NCBI RefSeq assembly: GCF_003385955.1
Contig: NZ_QRDW01000001.1
Coordinates: forward strand, 665,893 to 729,892
Length of the DNA stretch: 64,000 nt
From: Aestuariispira insulae
Lineage (GTDB): Bacteria; Pseudomonadota; Alphaproteobacteria; UBA8366; Aestuariispiraceae
Direction: 5' to 3'
Below the pieces are notes generated by a model. The model worked only from the letters and a program-made list of their open reading frames with translations, searched no databases and was not told the origin of the DNA. The position numbers and the translations under genes are program-made. This document shows positions 14,608 through 23,579 of this stretch, piece after piece (the first letter of the stretch is position 1; the number at the start of each line of letters is the position of its first letter).

Positions 14608-16506
14608 ATGAACCAGTTGGACAGAATTTATCAGCACAGCTTAAGCGATCGCGAAGGCTTCTGGGCGGAAGCGGCGGACGAAATCGACTGGCAGGCCCCA
14701 TGGAACAAGGTCCTGGATACTTCCGGCGCGCCACATTTTTACCGTTGGTTCGAGGGAGCGCGCTGCAACACCTGCTACAATGCTGTCGACCGGCATGTGG
14801 AACAGGGCCGCGGGGACCAGGCCGCCCTGATCTATGACAGCCCGATCACCAACCAACAAAAAACCCTCAGCTATTCGGAATTGAAGGATAAGGTCGCCCA
14901 TTGCGCCGGCATGATGCGCGCCCTGGGTATCGAAAAAGGCGACCGGGTCCTGATCTATATGCCGATGATCCCACAGGCCGCCGTCGCCATGCTGGCCTGC
15001 GCGCGCCTTGGTGCCATTCATTCTGTTGTGTTCGGCGGGTTTGCCGCGCATGAACTGGCCACAAGGATCAAGGATGCGACCCCACGGCTGATCCTGACCG
15101 CATCTTGCGGCATTGAACCCGGCCGCGTCATTCCCTACCAGCCTCTCATTGAAGATGCACTAAAAGAGGCCCCCGGTATTGTTGAGAATATTGTCGTGAC
15201 CCAGCGGGAACAGGCCGCCTGGGATCTTACGGCCGGGCGTGACCATGACTGGAAAGCCGGCATGGAACAGGCTGAACCGGCCGAATGCGTATCCGTTACC
15301 GCCACCGACCCACTCTATATCCTCTACACCTCCGGCACCACGGGCCAGCCTAAAGGAGTCATGCGCGATAATGGCGGCCATATGGTGGCCCTCAAATGGT
15401 CGATGAAGCATGTCTACGACATGGAGCCAGGAGAGGTCTATTGGGCGGCAAGCGACGTCGGATGGGTCGTCGGTCACTCCTATATCGTTTATGCACCACT
15501 GTTGCATGGCTGCACGACGGTGCTGTTTGAAGGCAAGCCGGTGGGTACGCCTGATGCGGGCACATTCTGGCGGGTGATCGCCGAGCATAAGGTCAAAGCC
15601 CTGTTCACCGCCCCCACCGCCTTCCGCGCCATAAAGAAGGAAGACCCCGACGGCAAGCTCATCGGGCAATATGATCTATCGCATTTTAAAACCCTGTTCC
15701 TGGCCGGAGAGCGATGCGATCCGGATACCCTGAACTGGGCGCAGGAAAAGCTGGGCGTGCCGGTCATCGACCATTGGTGGCAGACCGAAACCGGCTGGGC
15801 GATGGCTGCCAACTGCATGGGCATCGAGCCACTTCCCATCATTCCGGGCTCTCCCACCCGTGCGGTTCCCGGTTATGAGATCCAGGTGCTCGACCATGAT
15901 GGCCACGAAGTAAAACGCGGCGAGATGGGCGCGATTTGCGTCAAGCTGCCGCTGCCGCCCGGCTGCCTGCCGACCCTTTGGAAGGCGGACCAACGGTTCA
16001 TTGACGCCTATCTTTCGGAATATCCGGGCTACTACCAAACCGGGGATGCCGGTTACATGGATGAAAACGGCTATGTTTTTGTCATGGCCCGCACTGATGA
16101 CATCATCAATGTTGCCGGCCATCGCCTGTCCACAGGCGCCATGGAAGAGGTCCTGGCCTCCCATCCGGATGTGGCTGAATGCGCGGTGATTGGCGCCGCA
16201 GACAGCCTCAAGGGCCAGCTGCCGCTGGGATTCTTGGTCTTGAAATCCGGTGTAGCCCGAGATGACGCGGACATCATCTCAGAGGTGGTGGCCCTGGTCC
16301 GCAAGCAGATCGGTCCGGTTGCCGCCTTCAAGAAAGCCACCGTCGTTCAACGCCTGCCGAAAACCCGTTCGGGCAAGATTTTGCGCGGCACCATGCGTGC
16401 CATTGCCGATGGCACAGATTGGAAAATGCCCGCCACTATAGATGACCCGGCAATTTTGGACGAAATCAAGGAACGCCTGCAATCAATCGGATATGCGCAA
16501 AACTGA
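14608..16506 (+). CDS. prpE: Propionyl-CoA synthetase
   Basis: A 632-residue AMP-forming acyl-CoA synthetase. PrpE-type blocks are present: CYNAVDRHVEQGRGDQ near residues 55-70, IYDSPIT, and TASCGIEPGRV near 168-178. The adenylation P-loop YTSGTTGQPKG is at about 240-250; the acyl-adenylate motif YQTGDAGYMDENGY follows; the catalytic lysine lies in RSGKILRG near the C-terminus. It activates propionate, and often acetate, in the cytoplasm. It is monocistronic, with two palindromic operators upstream and a terminator 52 nt after the stop. Confidence 0.9.
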   Translation: MNQLDRIYQHSLSDREGFWAEAADEIDWQAPWNKVLDTSGAPHFYRWFEGARCNTCYNAVDRHVEQGRGDQAALIYDSPITNQQKTLSYSELKDKVAHCAGMMRALGIEKGDRVLIYMPMIPQAAVAMLACARLGAIHSVVFGGFAAHELATRIKDATPRLILTASCGIEPGRVIPYQPLIEDALKEAPGIVENIVVTQREQAAWDLTAGRDHDWKAGMEQAEPAECVSVTATDPLYILYTSGTTGQPKGVMRDNGGHMVALKWSMKHVYDMEPGEVYWAASDVGWVVGHSYIVYAPLLHGCTTVLFEGKPVGTPDAGTFWRVIAEHKVKALFTAPTAFRAIKKEDPDGKLIGQYDLSHFKTLFLAGERCDPDTLNWAQEKLGVPVIDHWWQTETGWAMAANCMGIEPLPIIPGSPTRAVPGYEIQVLDHDGHEVKRGEMGAICVKLPLPPGCLPTLWKADQRFIDAYLSEYPGYYQTGDAGYMDENGYVFVMARTDDIINVAGHRLSTGAMEEVLASHPDVAECAVIGAADSLKGQLPLGFLVLKSGVARDDADIISEVVALVRKQIGPVAAFKKATVVQRLPKTRSGKILRGTMRAIADGTDWKMPATIDDPAILDEIKERLQSIGYAQN

Positions 16507-16558
16507 ACCGCGATTCCGCTTGAAAAACCTACTCCAGCAAAATCCCCCTTGAGACCTC

Positions 16559-16586
16559 AGCGCCCGACAAAACGGGCGCTTTTTCT
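16559..16586 (+). terminator. prpE terminator
   Basis: AGCGCCCG, a six-nt loop, CGGGCGCT, then TTTTCTT: a classic Rho-independent terminator. Confidence 0.9.
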
Positions 16587-16678
16587 TGCGATAGCGCGAT
16601 TCACCTATCCGTGATATTAATTAGTACTATAACAAAAATTCGTTTTTGTGATATGATAGGCACAACTCAGGGTGAAGG

Positions 16679-17020
16679 ATGGAAATCATGCCGCATACCT
16701 ATCGTGAGATTGGTGCCTTGATACATGAGTCGCCATTTTTTGATCATTTACAGCATCTCCATGGGATGCTGTTGAATGATGTGAAAATTGCCGCGATGGT
16801 CCTGCATAACAGGGACCATGAAGAACGTAGCACCGACCCGGTTGAGGTTATCCAGCGCTTCGATCTGGATAATATCGAATATGAAGAGGCTGTTCTGAGA
16901 CTGGAGATGTCCGGCTACATCAACCAGACCGGTGACGGATCTGTCATCCCAGGCCCCCGCCTGAGCGACCAGAAGGATCCCCTGGCGGAATTTCTGAAAA
17001 ATTTTGACATCACCAACTGA
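16679..17020 (+). CDS. Hypothetical protein, 113 aa
   Basis: An acidic cytoplasmic protein rich in His, Asp and Glu, with predicted helix in most of its length (GALIHESPFFDHLQHLHGMLL, EEAVLRLEMSGYI). No family recognised. The start may be ATG 16679 or ATG 16688; GAAGGA fits the second better. Upstream, a perfect hairpin ACAAAAA-TTCG-TTTTTGT (16632-16649) lies just before a -10-like TATGAT (16652-16657), so the promoter may be regulated. Confidence 0.55.
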   Translation: MEIMPHTYREIGALIHESPFFDHLQHLHGMLLNDVKIAAMVLHNRDHEERSTDPVEVIQRFDLDNIEYEEAVLRLEMSGYINQTGDGSVIPGPRLSDQKDPLAEFLKNFDITN

Positions 17021-17040
17021 AACTGTCCGACGGGGCCCGA

Positions 17041-17481
17041 TCATTCCTGATCGTCCGGCAGGGAATGCGTTGCCGGCATATCCCGGTAGGTGAGCTTGAG
17101 CGATAACAATTCCTCCATCGCCCCTTTCAGGCTGTCATACCAAATCGGCTTTTCCAGAAATCGGTCCACCTGTTGAAATTCCTGTAGTTCCTGGTGTGAA
17201 AACCGCCCCGGCGTCACCAGGCCGATAATTATCGGCAGGTCGTTTTCCGGCGGCCTATCGGCCAATTCCCGTAAGAGAAGCGCCCCACCCAGCTCCGGAC
17301 GGTCCAAATCCACGATCAACATCGAGAGCACATGGGACTGCAAGAAATGCAACGCCGTTTTGGCATCCGTCTCAAAGGTCACCCGGCCACAGCCGAGGGT
17401 CATGAGACGCAGCCAATGATATTTACGCTCCCGCCAGCGTATTCCCGTCACCAATACATGAAAAGACGATGAAGGCATCAT
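17041..17481 (-). CDS. Degenerate response-regulator receiver protein
   Basis: A 146-residue protein with a receiver-like fold: VLVTGIRWRERK (strand 1), MLIVDLDRPELGGALLLREL with a candidate phosphoacceptor Asp in VDLD, IIIGLV, and the conserved lysine in RFLEKPI. The paired acidic residues that bind magnesium at the end of strand 1 are missing, so phosphorylation may be lost or altered. There is no output domain. ATG 17479-17481 with AGGATGTGG upstream is used. It is convergent with the 16679 gene and lies downstream of the diesterase gene on the same strand. Confidence 0.6.
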   Translation of the reverse strand: MMPSSSFHVLVTGIRWRERKYHWLRLMTLGCGRVTFETDAKTALHFLQSHVLSMLIVDLDRPELGGALLLRELADRPPENDLPIIIGLVTPGRFSHQELQEFQQVDRFLEKPIWYDSLKGAMEELLSLKLTYRDMPATHSLPDDQE

Positions 17482-17563
17482 TCCACATCCTGAGAAAGAG
17501 AAGCCCATTCATGCTATCATCCTCCCGGAACAGCGCATAGAGGCAGCCTTGTCAAATCCGCCT

Positions 17564-18580
17564 TCAGGGAAAAGCCTGCGGCAGCGTGCGGGACTGCGCC
17601 GCCAGCACAGCCCTCAGCCGGTCCGGATAATCCGTTATGATACCGTCCACACCACGCAAGACCAGATCACGCATGTCATCTGGATCATTCACAGTCCAAA
17701 CCACCACAAGAAGCCCTAATTGATGCGCTTCTTTCAAGGCCTCATCGGTCAAGTCCCCATGGAAGGGAGACCAAACCATACCGCCACGTTCATGAATTGC
17801 CCGCGGCACCGATGAGCGGGACCAGTCGGGCACCCGCTCGCCAAGCCAGGCATTTGTCCCGTCCGGCCCGCGCCCCAGATTATCCAGCCATTTTCGCTCT
17901 GCCGTGAGATAAACCCGTGACAGGTCCGGGGCTTTTTCGGCGACCAGGTCCAGCACGCCCCAATCAAAGGACTGAATGGCGGCGCGTTCTTCAAGCGCAT
18001 TAGATCGGATCACCTGTATCAGAGCACGAACCACCTTCGTGGGGTTCACCGTCTCTGTGGGAGAAAGAGGCGAATGTTTGATCTCTATATTATACCGGAT
18101 ACGGCCCTGGCTTCTCTTTTCTGCCATGCTGATCACTTGCTGCAAGCTGGGGATGGAGACCGCCTCAAGACCCTGTTGATTTGGGAAACGATCCCGAACC
18201 CGGCTACCGGGCCTGAGATAACCGATTTCATAGGCAGCCAATTGATTCAGGGTCAGATCCCGGATCAACATCCCCTCACCGGCCAGCCATTCGCCCGCTA
18301 AACGAGTCCGGTCCGGGTCCAGCCGACGGTCATGATGCACCACCAGCACATCATCGGCTGTCATGACCAAATCCATTTCCAATGTATCCACCCCGATGGC
18401 GAGCGCTTTTTCAAACCCGGGCAGGCTGTTTTCCGGCACAAGCCCACGGGCCCCGCGATGTCCCTGCAGATCAAAGACATGAGTGCCATCCGCCCCCCCT
18501 ACATGCGGGGTGGCGACTCCCATCACCAAAAAAATGGCACCAAACAGCCAACCACCCACCCAAAACCGTCCCAGTCGCAT
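17564..18580 (-). CDS. Exported glycerophosphodiester phosphodiesterase
   Basis: A 338-residue GDPD-family enzyme with an N-terminal signal peptide or anchor (WVGGWLFGAIFLVMGVA). The catalytic HRGARGLVPENS block gives the first His-Arg pair and the Glu-Asn; EMDLVMTADDVLVVHHD supplies the metal ligands and second His. It releases sn-glycerol-3-phosphate and an alcohol from deacylated phospholipids in the periplasm. ATG at 18578-18580 with GGAGGG 8 nt upstream is used. It is divergent from the G3P uptake operon and shares an operator-rich promoter region with it. Confidence 0.88.
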   Translation of the reverse strand: MRLGRFWVGGWLFGAIFLVMGVATPHVGGADGTHVFDLQGHRGARGLVPENSLPGFEKALAIGVDTLEMDLVMTADDVLVVHHDRRLDPDRTRLAGEWLAGEGMLIRDLTLNQLAAYEIGYLRPGSRVRDRFPNQQGLEAVSIPSLQQVISMAEKRSQGRIRYNIEIKHSPLSPTETVNPTKVVRALIQVIRSNALEERAAIQSFDWGVLDLVAEKAPDLSRVYLTAERKWLDNLGRGPDGTNAWLGERVPDWSRSSVPRAIHERGGMVWSPFHGDLTDEALKEAHQLGLLVVVWTVNDPDDMRDLVLRGVDGIITDYPDRLRAVLAAQSRTLPQAFP

Positions 18581-18602
18581 CAAGTCCACCCTCCCGCGTT
18601 AG

Positions 18603-18812
18603 TTTCACTTGAAAGGTATAACTGCTTCATTTTCGATAATATACGGAAATTGACCTTTTCATATGAAACTTCACCATCATGAAACAATTTCGTCATAAAT
18701 CGCTGCAATACTGCGACTCATACTTCAGTTGAATAGCAACATCGTCGCAAAAAAAGACATAAAACCGAAACTATTGAGTTTCAAATTTGAAACCTATAAA
18801 GTTCATTTGAAA
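18603..18812. promoter_or_regulatory. Operator array TTTCA-N2-TGAAA between the two GDPD genes
   Basis: Five inverted repeats of one type lie in the divergent promoter: TTTCACTTGAAA (18603-18614), TTTCATATGAAA (18657-18668), TTCAGTTGAA (18724-18733), GTTTCAAATTTGAAAC (18778-18793, longer spacer), and TTCATTTGAAA (18802-18812). The fourth sits between a TTGAGT (18774) and TATAAA (18795-18800) promoter pair for the plus-strand operon, a classic repressor position. The DeoR-family protein encoded two genes in is the likely binder. Confidence 0.65.
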
Positions 18813-18850
18813 CTTATCGTTTTGCCGATCATGGGAAGGGAATTTTGATC

Positions 18851-19603
18851 ATGGCCGCCATTGAGGAAGGCATCATTGCGCATCGGGGCGGCGCGGCAAC
18901 CGCGCCGGAAAATACCATGGCAAGCTTCCGTCAGGCCGCTTCCAACGGCATCAAATGGATCGAAACCGATATTTCCCTTCTGGCCGATAAACAACTGATC
19001 ATCTGCCATGATCCCAGCGTCGACCGATGCAGCAACGGCAGCGGCCAATTAGCGGATATGACGCTTAATGACATAGCCAAACTGGATAATGGCGGCTGGT
19101 TTGGCCCGGAATTTACCGGTGAGACCTTTCCCCTTCTGGCCCCTGCGTTACGGGAAGTTGATGCCCTGGGTCTTTCTGTGAATCTCGAATTCAAGATCCA
19201 CGCAAATGAAGCCGCGGACCTTGTTCCCCGTATGATGGAGTGTCTTCGGAACAACTGGAGCAACCCGGAACGGCTGTTGATTTCAAGCTTTCATTGGGAT
19301 GGCTTGCGCATGGTCCGCGATATGGATCCTGATGTGCGTATCGGCCTTTTGATGCATGCCCTGGAACCTGGCTGGCAGGAACTCTCTCAGGAGATCAATG
19401 CCTACAGCATCCATGCCGACCATAAATGCCTGAATGCTGCCGATGTGGCCGCGGTTAAGGATGCCGGCCTCGCCCTTTATATCTTTACCCCTAATGACCC
19501 GGAGGCCGTTTCCAAATTCTGGGACTTGGGCATTGATGCCGTGATCACCGATGATCCTTTGGCATTCCGCCAGGCACATGCCAGTGCACCTGCCCTGGCC
19601 TGA
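18851..19603 (+). CDS. ugpQ: Cytoplasmic glycerophosphodiester phosphodiesterase
   Basis: A 250-residue GDPD enzyme without a signal peptide. HRGGAATAPENTMAS at about residues 11-25 holds the catalytic His-Arg and Glu-Asn; ETDISLLADKQLIICHD gives the metal ligands and second His; EFKIH and ITDDPLA complete the barrel. Its length is close to E. coli UgpQ (247). It hydrolyses imported glycerophosphodiesters to sn-glycerol-3-phosphate. It is the first gene of a plus-strand operon that continues through ugpC. ATG 18851 with AAGGGAA upstream is preferred to TTG 18845. Confidence 0.88.
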   Translation: MAAIEEGIIAHRGGAATAPENTMASFRQAASNGIKWIETDISLLADKQLIICHDPSVDRCSNGSGQLADMTLNDIAKLDNGGWFGPEFTGETFPLLAPALREVDALGLSVNLEFKIHANEAADLVPRMMECLRNNWSNPERLLISSFHWDGLRMVRDMDPDVRIGLLMHALEPGWQELSQEINAYSIHADHKCLNAADVAAVKDAGLALYIFTPNDPEAVSKFWDLGIDAVITDDPLAFRQAHASAPALA

Positions 19604-19621
19604 GCAAACAGAGTCTTTCCC

Positions 19622-20398
19622 ATGCAATTGAACGACAGACAAAACGACATACTGAATTGGGTCCGGGACCAGGGTTTCCTGGCAATCGACAATCTTGCCG
19701 ACCATTACCGTGTTTCCACACAAACCATCCGCAAGGATATCAACGGTTTGTGCGAGCATGGCCTGGCCCGGCGGGTTCATGGCGGTATAAGCCGGTCTTC
19801 CAGTTCACAAAACCTGTCTTTTTTCGCCCGCCAAACATTGAATGCCAATGCCAAACAGGTAATTGCCAAACGGGCTGTCGCGGATATTCCCGATGGCGCC
19901 TCTCTTTTTATGGGCATCGGCACCACCGTGGAATTTGTCGCCAAGGAACTACTGGGAAAACCCGGCTTAAAGGTCAAGACCAACAATTTGAATGTTGCAG
20001 CCATTCTTTGTGCGGACAGTGACATTGATGTCCAGGTTTCCGGCGGACGCTTGCGCCATAACGACCGGGATCTGGTCGGACAGGAAACCACAGAATTTTT
20101 CGAGCGTTTCCGGGTCGATATCGGCCTGATCGGCGCCGGTGGCCTGGAAACGGATTACGGCATGCTGGATTTCCAGGAAGAGGAAGCCAATGTCACCCGA
20201 TCCATCCTGGCAAATGCCCGCCACCGGATCTTGCTATGTGACAGCACCAAATGGGGACGGCCCGCCATGGTGAAGGTTGGTGGCTTTGAACAGATCGATG
20301 CTTTCTACACCGATAATTTGCCGCGGGAACAGGACCTGTCTCTCTTGCGCAGGCCCGGTCTCGCCATCGTAGAAACCGGCGCGGAGGACATATCGTGA
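19622..20398 (+). CDS. DeoR-family transcriptional regulator (GlpR-like)
   Basis: A 258-residue regulator. The N-terminal winged helix (residues 1-55) has the DeoR recognition motif VSTQTIRKDINGLCEHG. The C-terminal DeoR effector domain (75-235) carries IPDGASLFMGIGTT, VSGGRLR, the DIGLIGAGGLE block and LCDSTKWGRPA, which bind phosphorylated sugars or polyols; G3P is the obvious candidate here. It is co-transcribed with the uptake genes and probably represses its own promoter through the TTTCA-N2-TGAAA sites. The stop overlaps the next start by 4 nt. Confidence 0.85.
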   Translation: MQLNDRQNDILNWVRDQGFLAIDNLADHYRVSTQTIRKDINGLCEHGLARRVHGGISRSSSSQNLSFFARQTLNANAKQVIAKRAVADIPDGASLFMGIGTTVEFVAKELLGKPGLKVKTNNLNVAAILCADSDIDVQVSGGRLRHNDRDLVGQETTEFFERFRVDIGLIGAGGLETDYGMLDFQEEEANVTRSILANARHRILLCDSTKWGRPAMVKVGGFEQIDAFYTDNLPREQDLSLLRRPGLAIVETGAEDIS

Positions 20399-21258
20399 CC
20401 ACGCTTGCTCTGCCGTCGGAGGCAGCCCGAAAAATCCGCTATCTGCTAACCGATGTCGATGACACGATCACGACCGGCGGCAAGTTGCTGCCGGAAACCT
20501 TTCAGGCCCTTCACAGGCTCCATGGCGCTGGCATTCAGATTGTCCCCGTAACCGGCGGCTGTGCCGGTTGGTGCGATCAGATTGCGCGGACCTGGCCGGT
20601 GGCTGCGGTGATTGGGGAGAATGGTGCTTTTCACATCACCAAAGATGCCGGAAACCGTCTGATTTACCACCGCTGGCAGGAAGAAGAGACGCAAAGCGCC
20701 AACCAGGGCAAGATCCTGGAAACCGCTTTCGAAATCCTCGCACAATGCCCATCCCTGCAGTTGGCCAAAGACCAGTCCTTCCGACTGGCGGATGTCGCGA
20801 TCGATTATAACCAGGATGTCAGCCGCGCCCCCCAGGAAGAAGTGGATTTTGCTTTGGGTGCCTTCCGGCGCGCCGGCATCAATGCCAAGGCCAGCTCCAT
20901 TCACATCAATGCCTGGATCGGCGATTTCAACAAGGCAAAAGCCGCCAGAAAATTACTGGGTGATAAGTTTGGCCTGCAAGAACAGGCCATGCACGAGATG
21001 GTTCTCTATGCGGGTGATGCCCCCAATGACGAACCGATGTTCGCGTTTTTTCCAAACAGTGTCGGCATGGCCAACATCAGGCCTCATTGGAACAGCCTGT
21101 CCCATCATCCGGCCTTTGTGACCGAGGCCGAAAGCGGGTTGGGTTTTGTCGAAATGGCAGACGCGCTATTGACCGCGCAAACAGAACAAGAGGGAGGGGA
21201 ATCAATAAAAAATTCAATCGGTAAACCCGCCAAAAGAGCAGGTAATTCAGTAAGTTAA
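20395..21258 (+). CDS. HAD-superfamily phosphatase (Cof/type IIB)
   Basis: A 287-residue HAD hydrolase. Motif I is DVDDT at about residues 20-24 with the nucleophile D20 and acid/base D22, motif II is PVTGG, and motif IV is YAGDAPNDEPMF. The large C2B cap between motifs II and III determines substrate. A GTG start overlaps the deoR stop (4 nt). Its place inside a G3P uptake operon suggests it acts on G3P or a related phosphate ester, but this is inference. Confidence 0.8.
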   Translation: MTTLALPSEAARKIRYLLTDVDDTITTGGKLLPETFQALHRLHGAGIQIVPVTGGCAGWCDQIARTWPVAAVIGENGAFHITKDAGNRLIYHRWQEEETQSANQGKILETAFEILAQCPSLQLAKDQSFRLADVAIDYNQDVSRAPQEEVDFALGAFRRAGINAKASSIHINAWIGDFNKAKAARKLLGDKFGLQEQAMHEMVLYAGDAPNDEPMFAFFPNSVGMANIRPHWNSLSHHPAFVTEAESGLGFVEMADALLTAQTEQEGGESIKNSIGKPAKRAGNSVS

Positions 21259-21286
21259 ACCAAGACTATCGATAACGGAGAGAGAA

Positions 21287-22594
21287 ATGAAAACGAAATT
21301 GATCGCAGGGGCTCTTGGCCTTTCAGTCACCATGACCTCCACCGCGGCCCTGGCCGCAACCGAAATTCAGTGGTGGCATGCCATGGGTGGCGCCAATGGT
21401 GAGCGGGTGAATAAGATCGCCGCCGATTTCAACGCCAGCCAGGATGAGTTTGAAGTCGTTCCTGCCTACAAAGGCAATTATTCCGAGACGATGACCGCCG
21501 CTGTCGCTGCCTTCCGTGCCAAGAAGCAGCCGCATATCGTCCAGGTTTTTGAAGTCGGCACCGCCACCATGATGGCCGCTGAAGGCGCTGTCTACCCGAT
21601 CGAACAGCTGATGAATGATGTGGGCGAGCCGTTTGATTCAAACAGCTATCTGCCGGCCGTAATCAGCTATTACACCGCCTCAAATGGCAAATTGCTGTCC
21701 ATGCCGTTCAACAGCTCTACCCCGGTGCTTTGGTATAACAAAGACATGCTGGACAAGGCTGGCGTCACCAAGATTCCGACCACCTGGACCGAAATGGAAG
21801 ATGCATCCAAGAAGGTTCTGGCCAGCGGCGAGAAATGCGGCTTTTCTTTTGGCTGGCAGTCCTGGGTGATGATTGAAAACTTCACCGCCTGGCACAATAT
21901 GCCGACCGGCACCAAATCCAATGGTTTCGACGGGTTCGACACCGAGCTGACCTTCAACAACGACACCGTCAAGCGTCATATCGCAAACCTGGGCGCATGG
22001 CAGAAAGAAGGCCTGTTCCAATATGCCGGTCGACGCGGTGACTCCCTGCCGAAATTCACCAATGGTGAATGCGCCATGTGGATGAACAGCTCTGCCTATT
22101 ACGGCTCCATCAAGGAACAGGCGAAGTTTAACTTCGGCCAATCCATGCTGCCTTATTACGAAGATGTCGTTGATGGTCCGCAAAACTCCATCATCGGCGG
22201 CGCCACCTTGTGGACTCTCAAAGGCCATGACCAGGAAGATTATAAAGGTGTGGCCAAATTCATGACCTACCTGTCTTCCCCGGAAGTCCAGGCCTGGTGG
22301 CATCAGGAAACCGGTTATGTGCCGATCACCAAAGCCGCGCATGAACTGTCCCAGAAACAGGGTTTCTACGAGAGCAACCCGGGCACCGACACCGCCATCA
22401 AACAGCTGAGCCTGAACGCACCGACCAAAAACTCCTCCGGTCTGCGCTACGGCAACTTCGTCCAGATCCGCGACATCATTAATGAAGAGCTGGAAGCCGT
22501 CTGGAACGGTTCCAAATCTGCCGATGCCGCCATGGATGAAGCGGTTGAGCGTGGTAACAAGCTGCTGCGGAAATTTGAAAAAGCGAACATGTAA
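21287..22594 (+). CDS. ugpB: sn-glycerol-3-phosphate ABC transporter binding protein
   Basis: A 435-residue family 1 extracellular solute-binding protein; E. coli UgpB is 438. The signal peptide ends near residue 23 (AALAA). The mature start TEIQWWHAMGGANGERVNKIA and IIGGATLWTLKGHDQEDY match UgpB. It delivers G3P or glycerophosphocholine to UgpAE. GGAGAGAGAA precedes the ATG. A hairpin in the 100-nt gap after the gene may keep its message level above that of the permeases. Confidence 0.92.
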   Translation: MKTKLIAGALGLSVTMTSTAALAATEIQWWHAMGGANGERVNKIAADFNASQDEFEVVPAYKGNYSETMTAAVAAFRAKKQPHIVQVFEVGTATMMAAEGAVYPIEQLMNDVGEPFDSNSYLPAVISYYTASNGKLLSMPFNSSTPVLWYNKDMLDKAGVTKIPTTWTEMEDASKKVLASGEKCGFSFGWQSWVMIENFTAWHNMPTGTKSNGFDGFDTELTFNNDTVKRHIANLGAWQKEGLFQYAGRRGDSLPKFTNGECAMWMNSSAYYGSIKEQAKFNFGQSMLPYYEDVVDGPQNSIIGGATLWTLKGHDQEDYKGVAKFMTYLSSPEVQAWWHQETGYVPITKAAHELSQKQGFYESNPGTDTAIKQLSLNAPTKNSSGLRYGNFVQIRDIINEELEAVWNGSKSADAAMDEAVERGNKLLRKFEKANM

Positions 22595-22617
22595 GTCTCG
22601 CTAATTCCCAGTAACTG

Positions 22618-22651
22618 GGCCGGTCGCCTCGATCCATCCGGGCGGCCGGCC
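22618..22651 (+). terminator. Intercistronic hairpin between ugpB and ugpA
   Basis: GGCCGGTCGCC pairs with GGCGGCCGGCC (one G-T wobble) around a 12-nt loop. The downstream stretch CTCTTCGTTTTCC is only moderately T-rich. It is more likely an mRNA-stabilising stem or partial terminator, common after binding-protein genes, than a full stop. Confidence 0.55.
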
Positions 22652-22694
22652 TCTCTTCGTTTTCCCATTCTTTAGTTTCTATTGCAGGATTGCC

Positions 22695-23576
22695 ATGCTG
22701 AAACGGGTACATTACCGGGGCTCTCTTTTGCCCTTCCTGCTGGTGGCGCCACAGATTGCCGTGACGCTGATTTTCTTCATCTGGCCGGCCGGTCAGGCGG
22801 TCTATCAGTCCTTTCTGGTTGAAGACGCCTTCGGCATGAGCACGGAATTCGTCTGGTTCGAGAATTTTGCCGAATTGTCGGAAGACCCCTACTATTTAGA
22901 CTCTTTTTTGAAGACCATTGTCTTCTCCGTGCTGGTTGCAGGCCTTTCCATGGGACTTTCCCTGGTCATGGCCGCCATGGCAGATCGCGTGATCAAAGGC
23001 AAAACCGCCTATCAAACCCTTTTGATCTGGCCCTATGCAGTGGCACCGGCCATCGCGGGGGCACTCTGGGTCTTCATCTTTGACCCAACCCTCGGCATCA
23101 TGACCTATGCGCTGGGTTTCCTGGGGTATGACTGGAACCATAAGCTCAATGGCGGTGAAGCCATGACCCTGGTGGTGGTTGCCGCCGCCTGGAAGCAGAT
23201 CAGCTATAATTTCCTGTTCTTCCTGGCCGCCATGCAGTCCATCCCGAAATCCCTGATCGAGGCCGCCGCCATTGATGGTGCAGGTCCCGCCAAACGGTTT
23301 TGGACCATCATCCTGCCGCTGATCTCTCCCACGACATTCTTCCTGTTGGTGATCAATGTGGTTTATGCGTTTTTTGAAACCTTCGGCATCATCCATTCCG
23401 TCACCCAAGGTGGCCCGGCCAAGGCGACGGAAATCCTGGTTTACAAAGTGTTTAATGACGGTTTTGTCGGTCTGGACCTTGGCGGGTCGGCGGCACAATC
23501 TGTCATTTTGATGGGGATTGTGATCGGCCTGACGGTTATTCAGTTCCGCTATGTGGAAAAGAAGGTGGAGTATTGA
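22695..23576 (+). CDS. ugpA: sn-glycerol-3-phosphate ABC transporter permease UgpA
   Basis: A 293-residue inner-membrane permease with six predicted helices; E. coli UgpA is 295. The EAA loop that docks the ATPase is [15 protein letters not shown] near residues 192-206. It pairs with UgpE to form the G3P channel. The ugpE start lies 3 nt beyond the stop. Confidence 0.92.
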   Translation: MLKRVHYRGSLLPFLLVAPQIAVTLIFFIWPAGQAVYQSFLVEDAFGMSTEFVWFENFAELSEDPYYLDSFLKTIVFSVLVAGLSMGLSLVMAAMADRVIKGKTAYQTLLIWPYAVAPAIAGALWVFIFDPTLGIMTYALGFLGYDWNHKLNGGEAMTLVVVAAAWKQISYNFLFFLAAMQSIPKSLIEAAAIDGAGPAKRFWTIILPLISPTTFFLLVINVVYAFFETFGIIHSVTQGGPAKATEILVYKVFNDGFVGLDLGGSAAQSVILMGIVIGLTVIQFRYVEKKVEY

Positions 23577-23579
23577 TCC

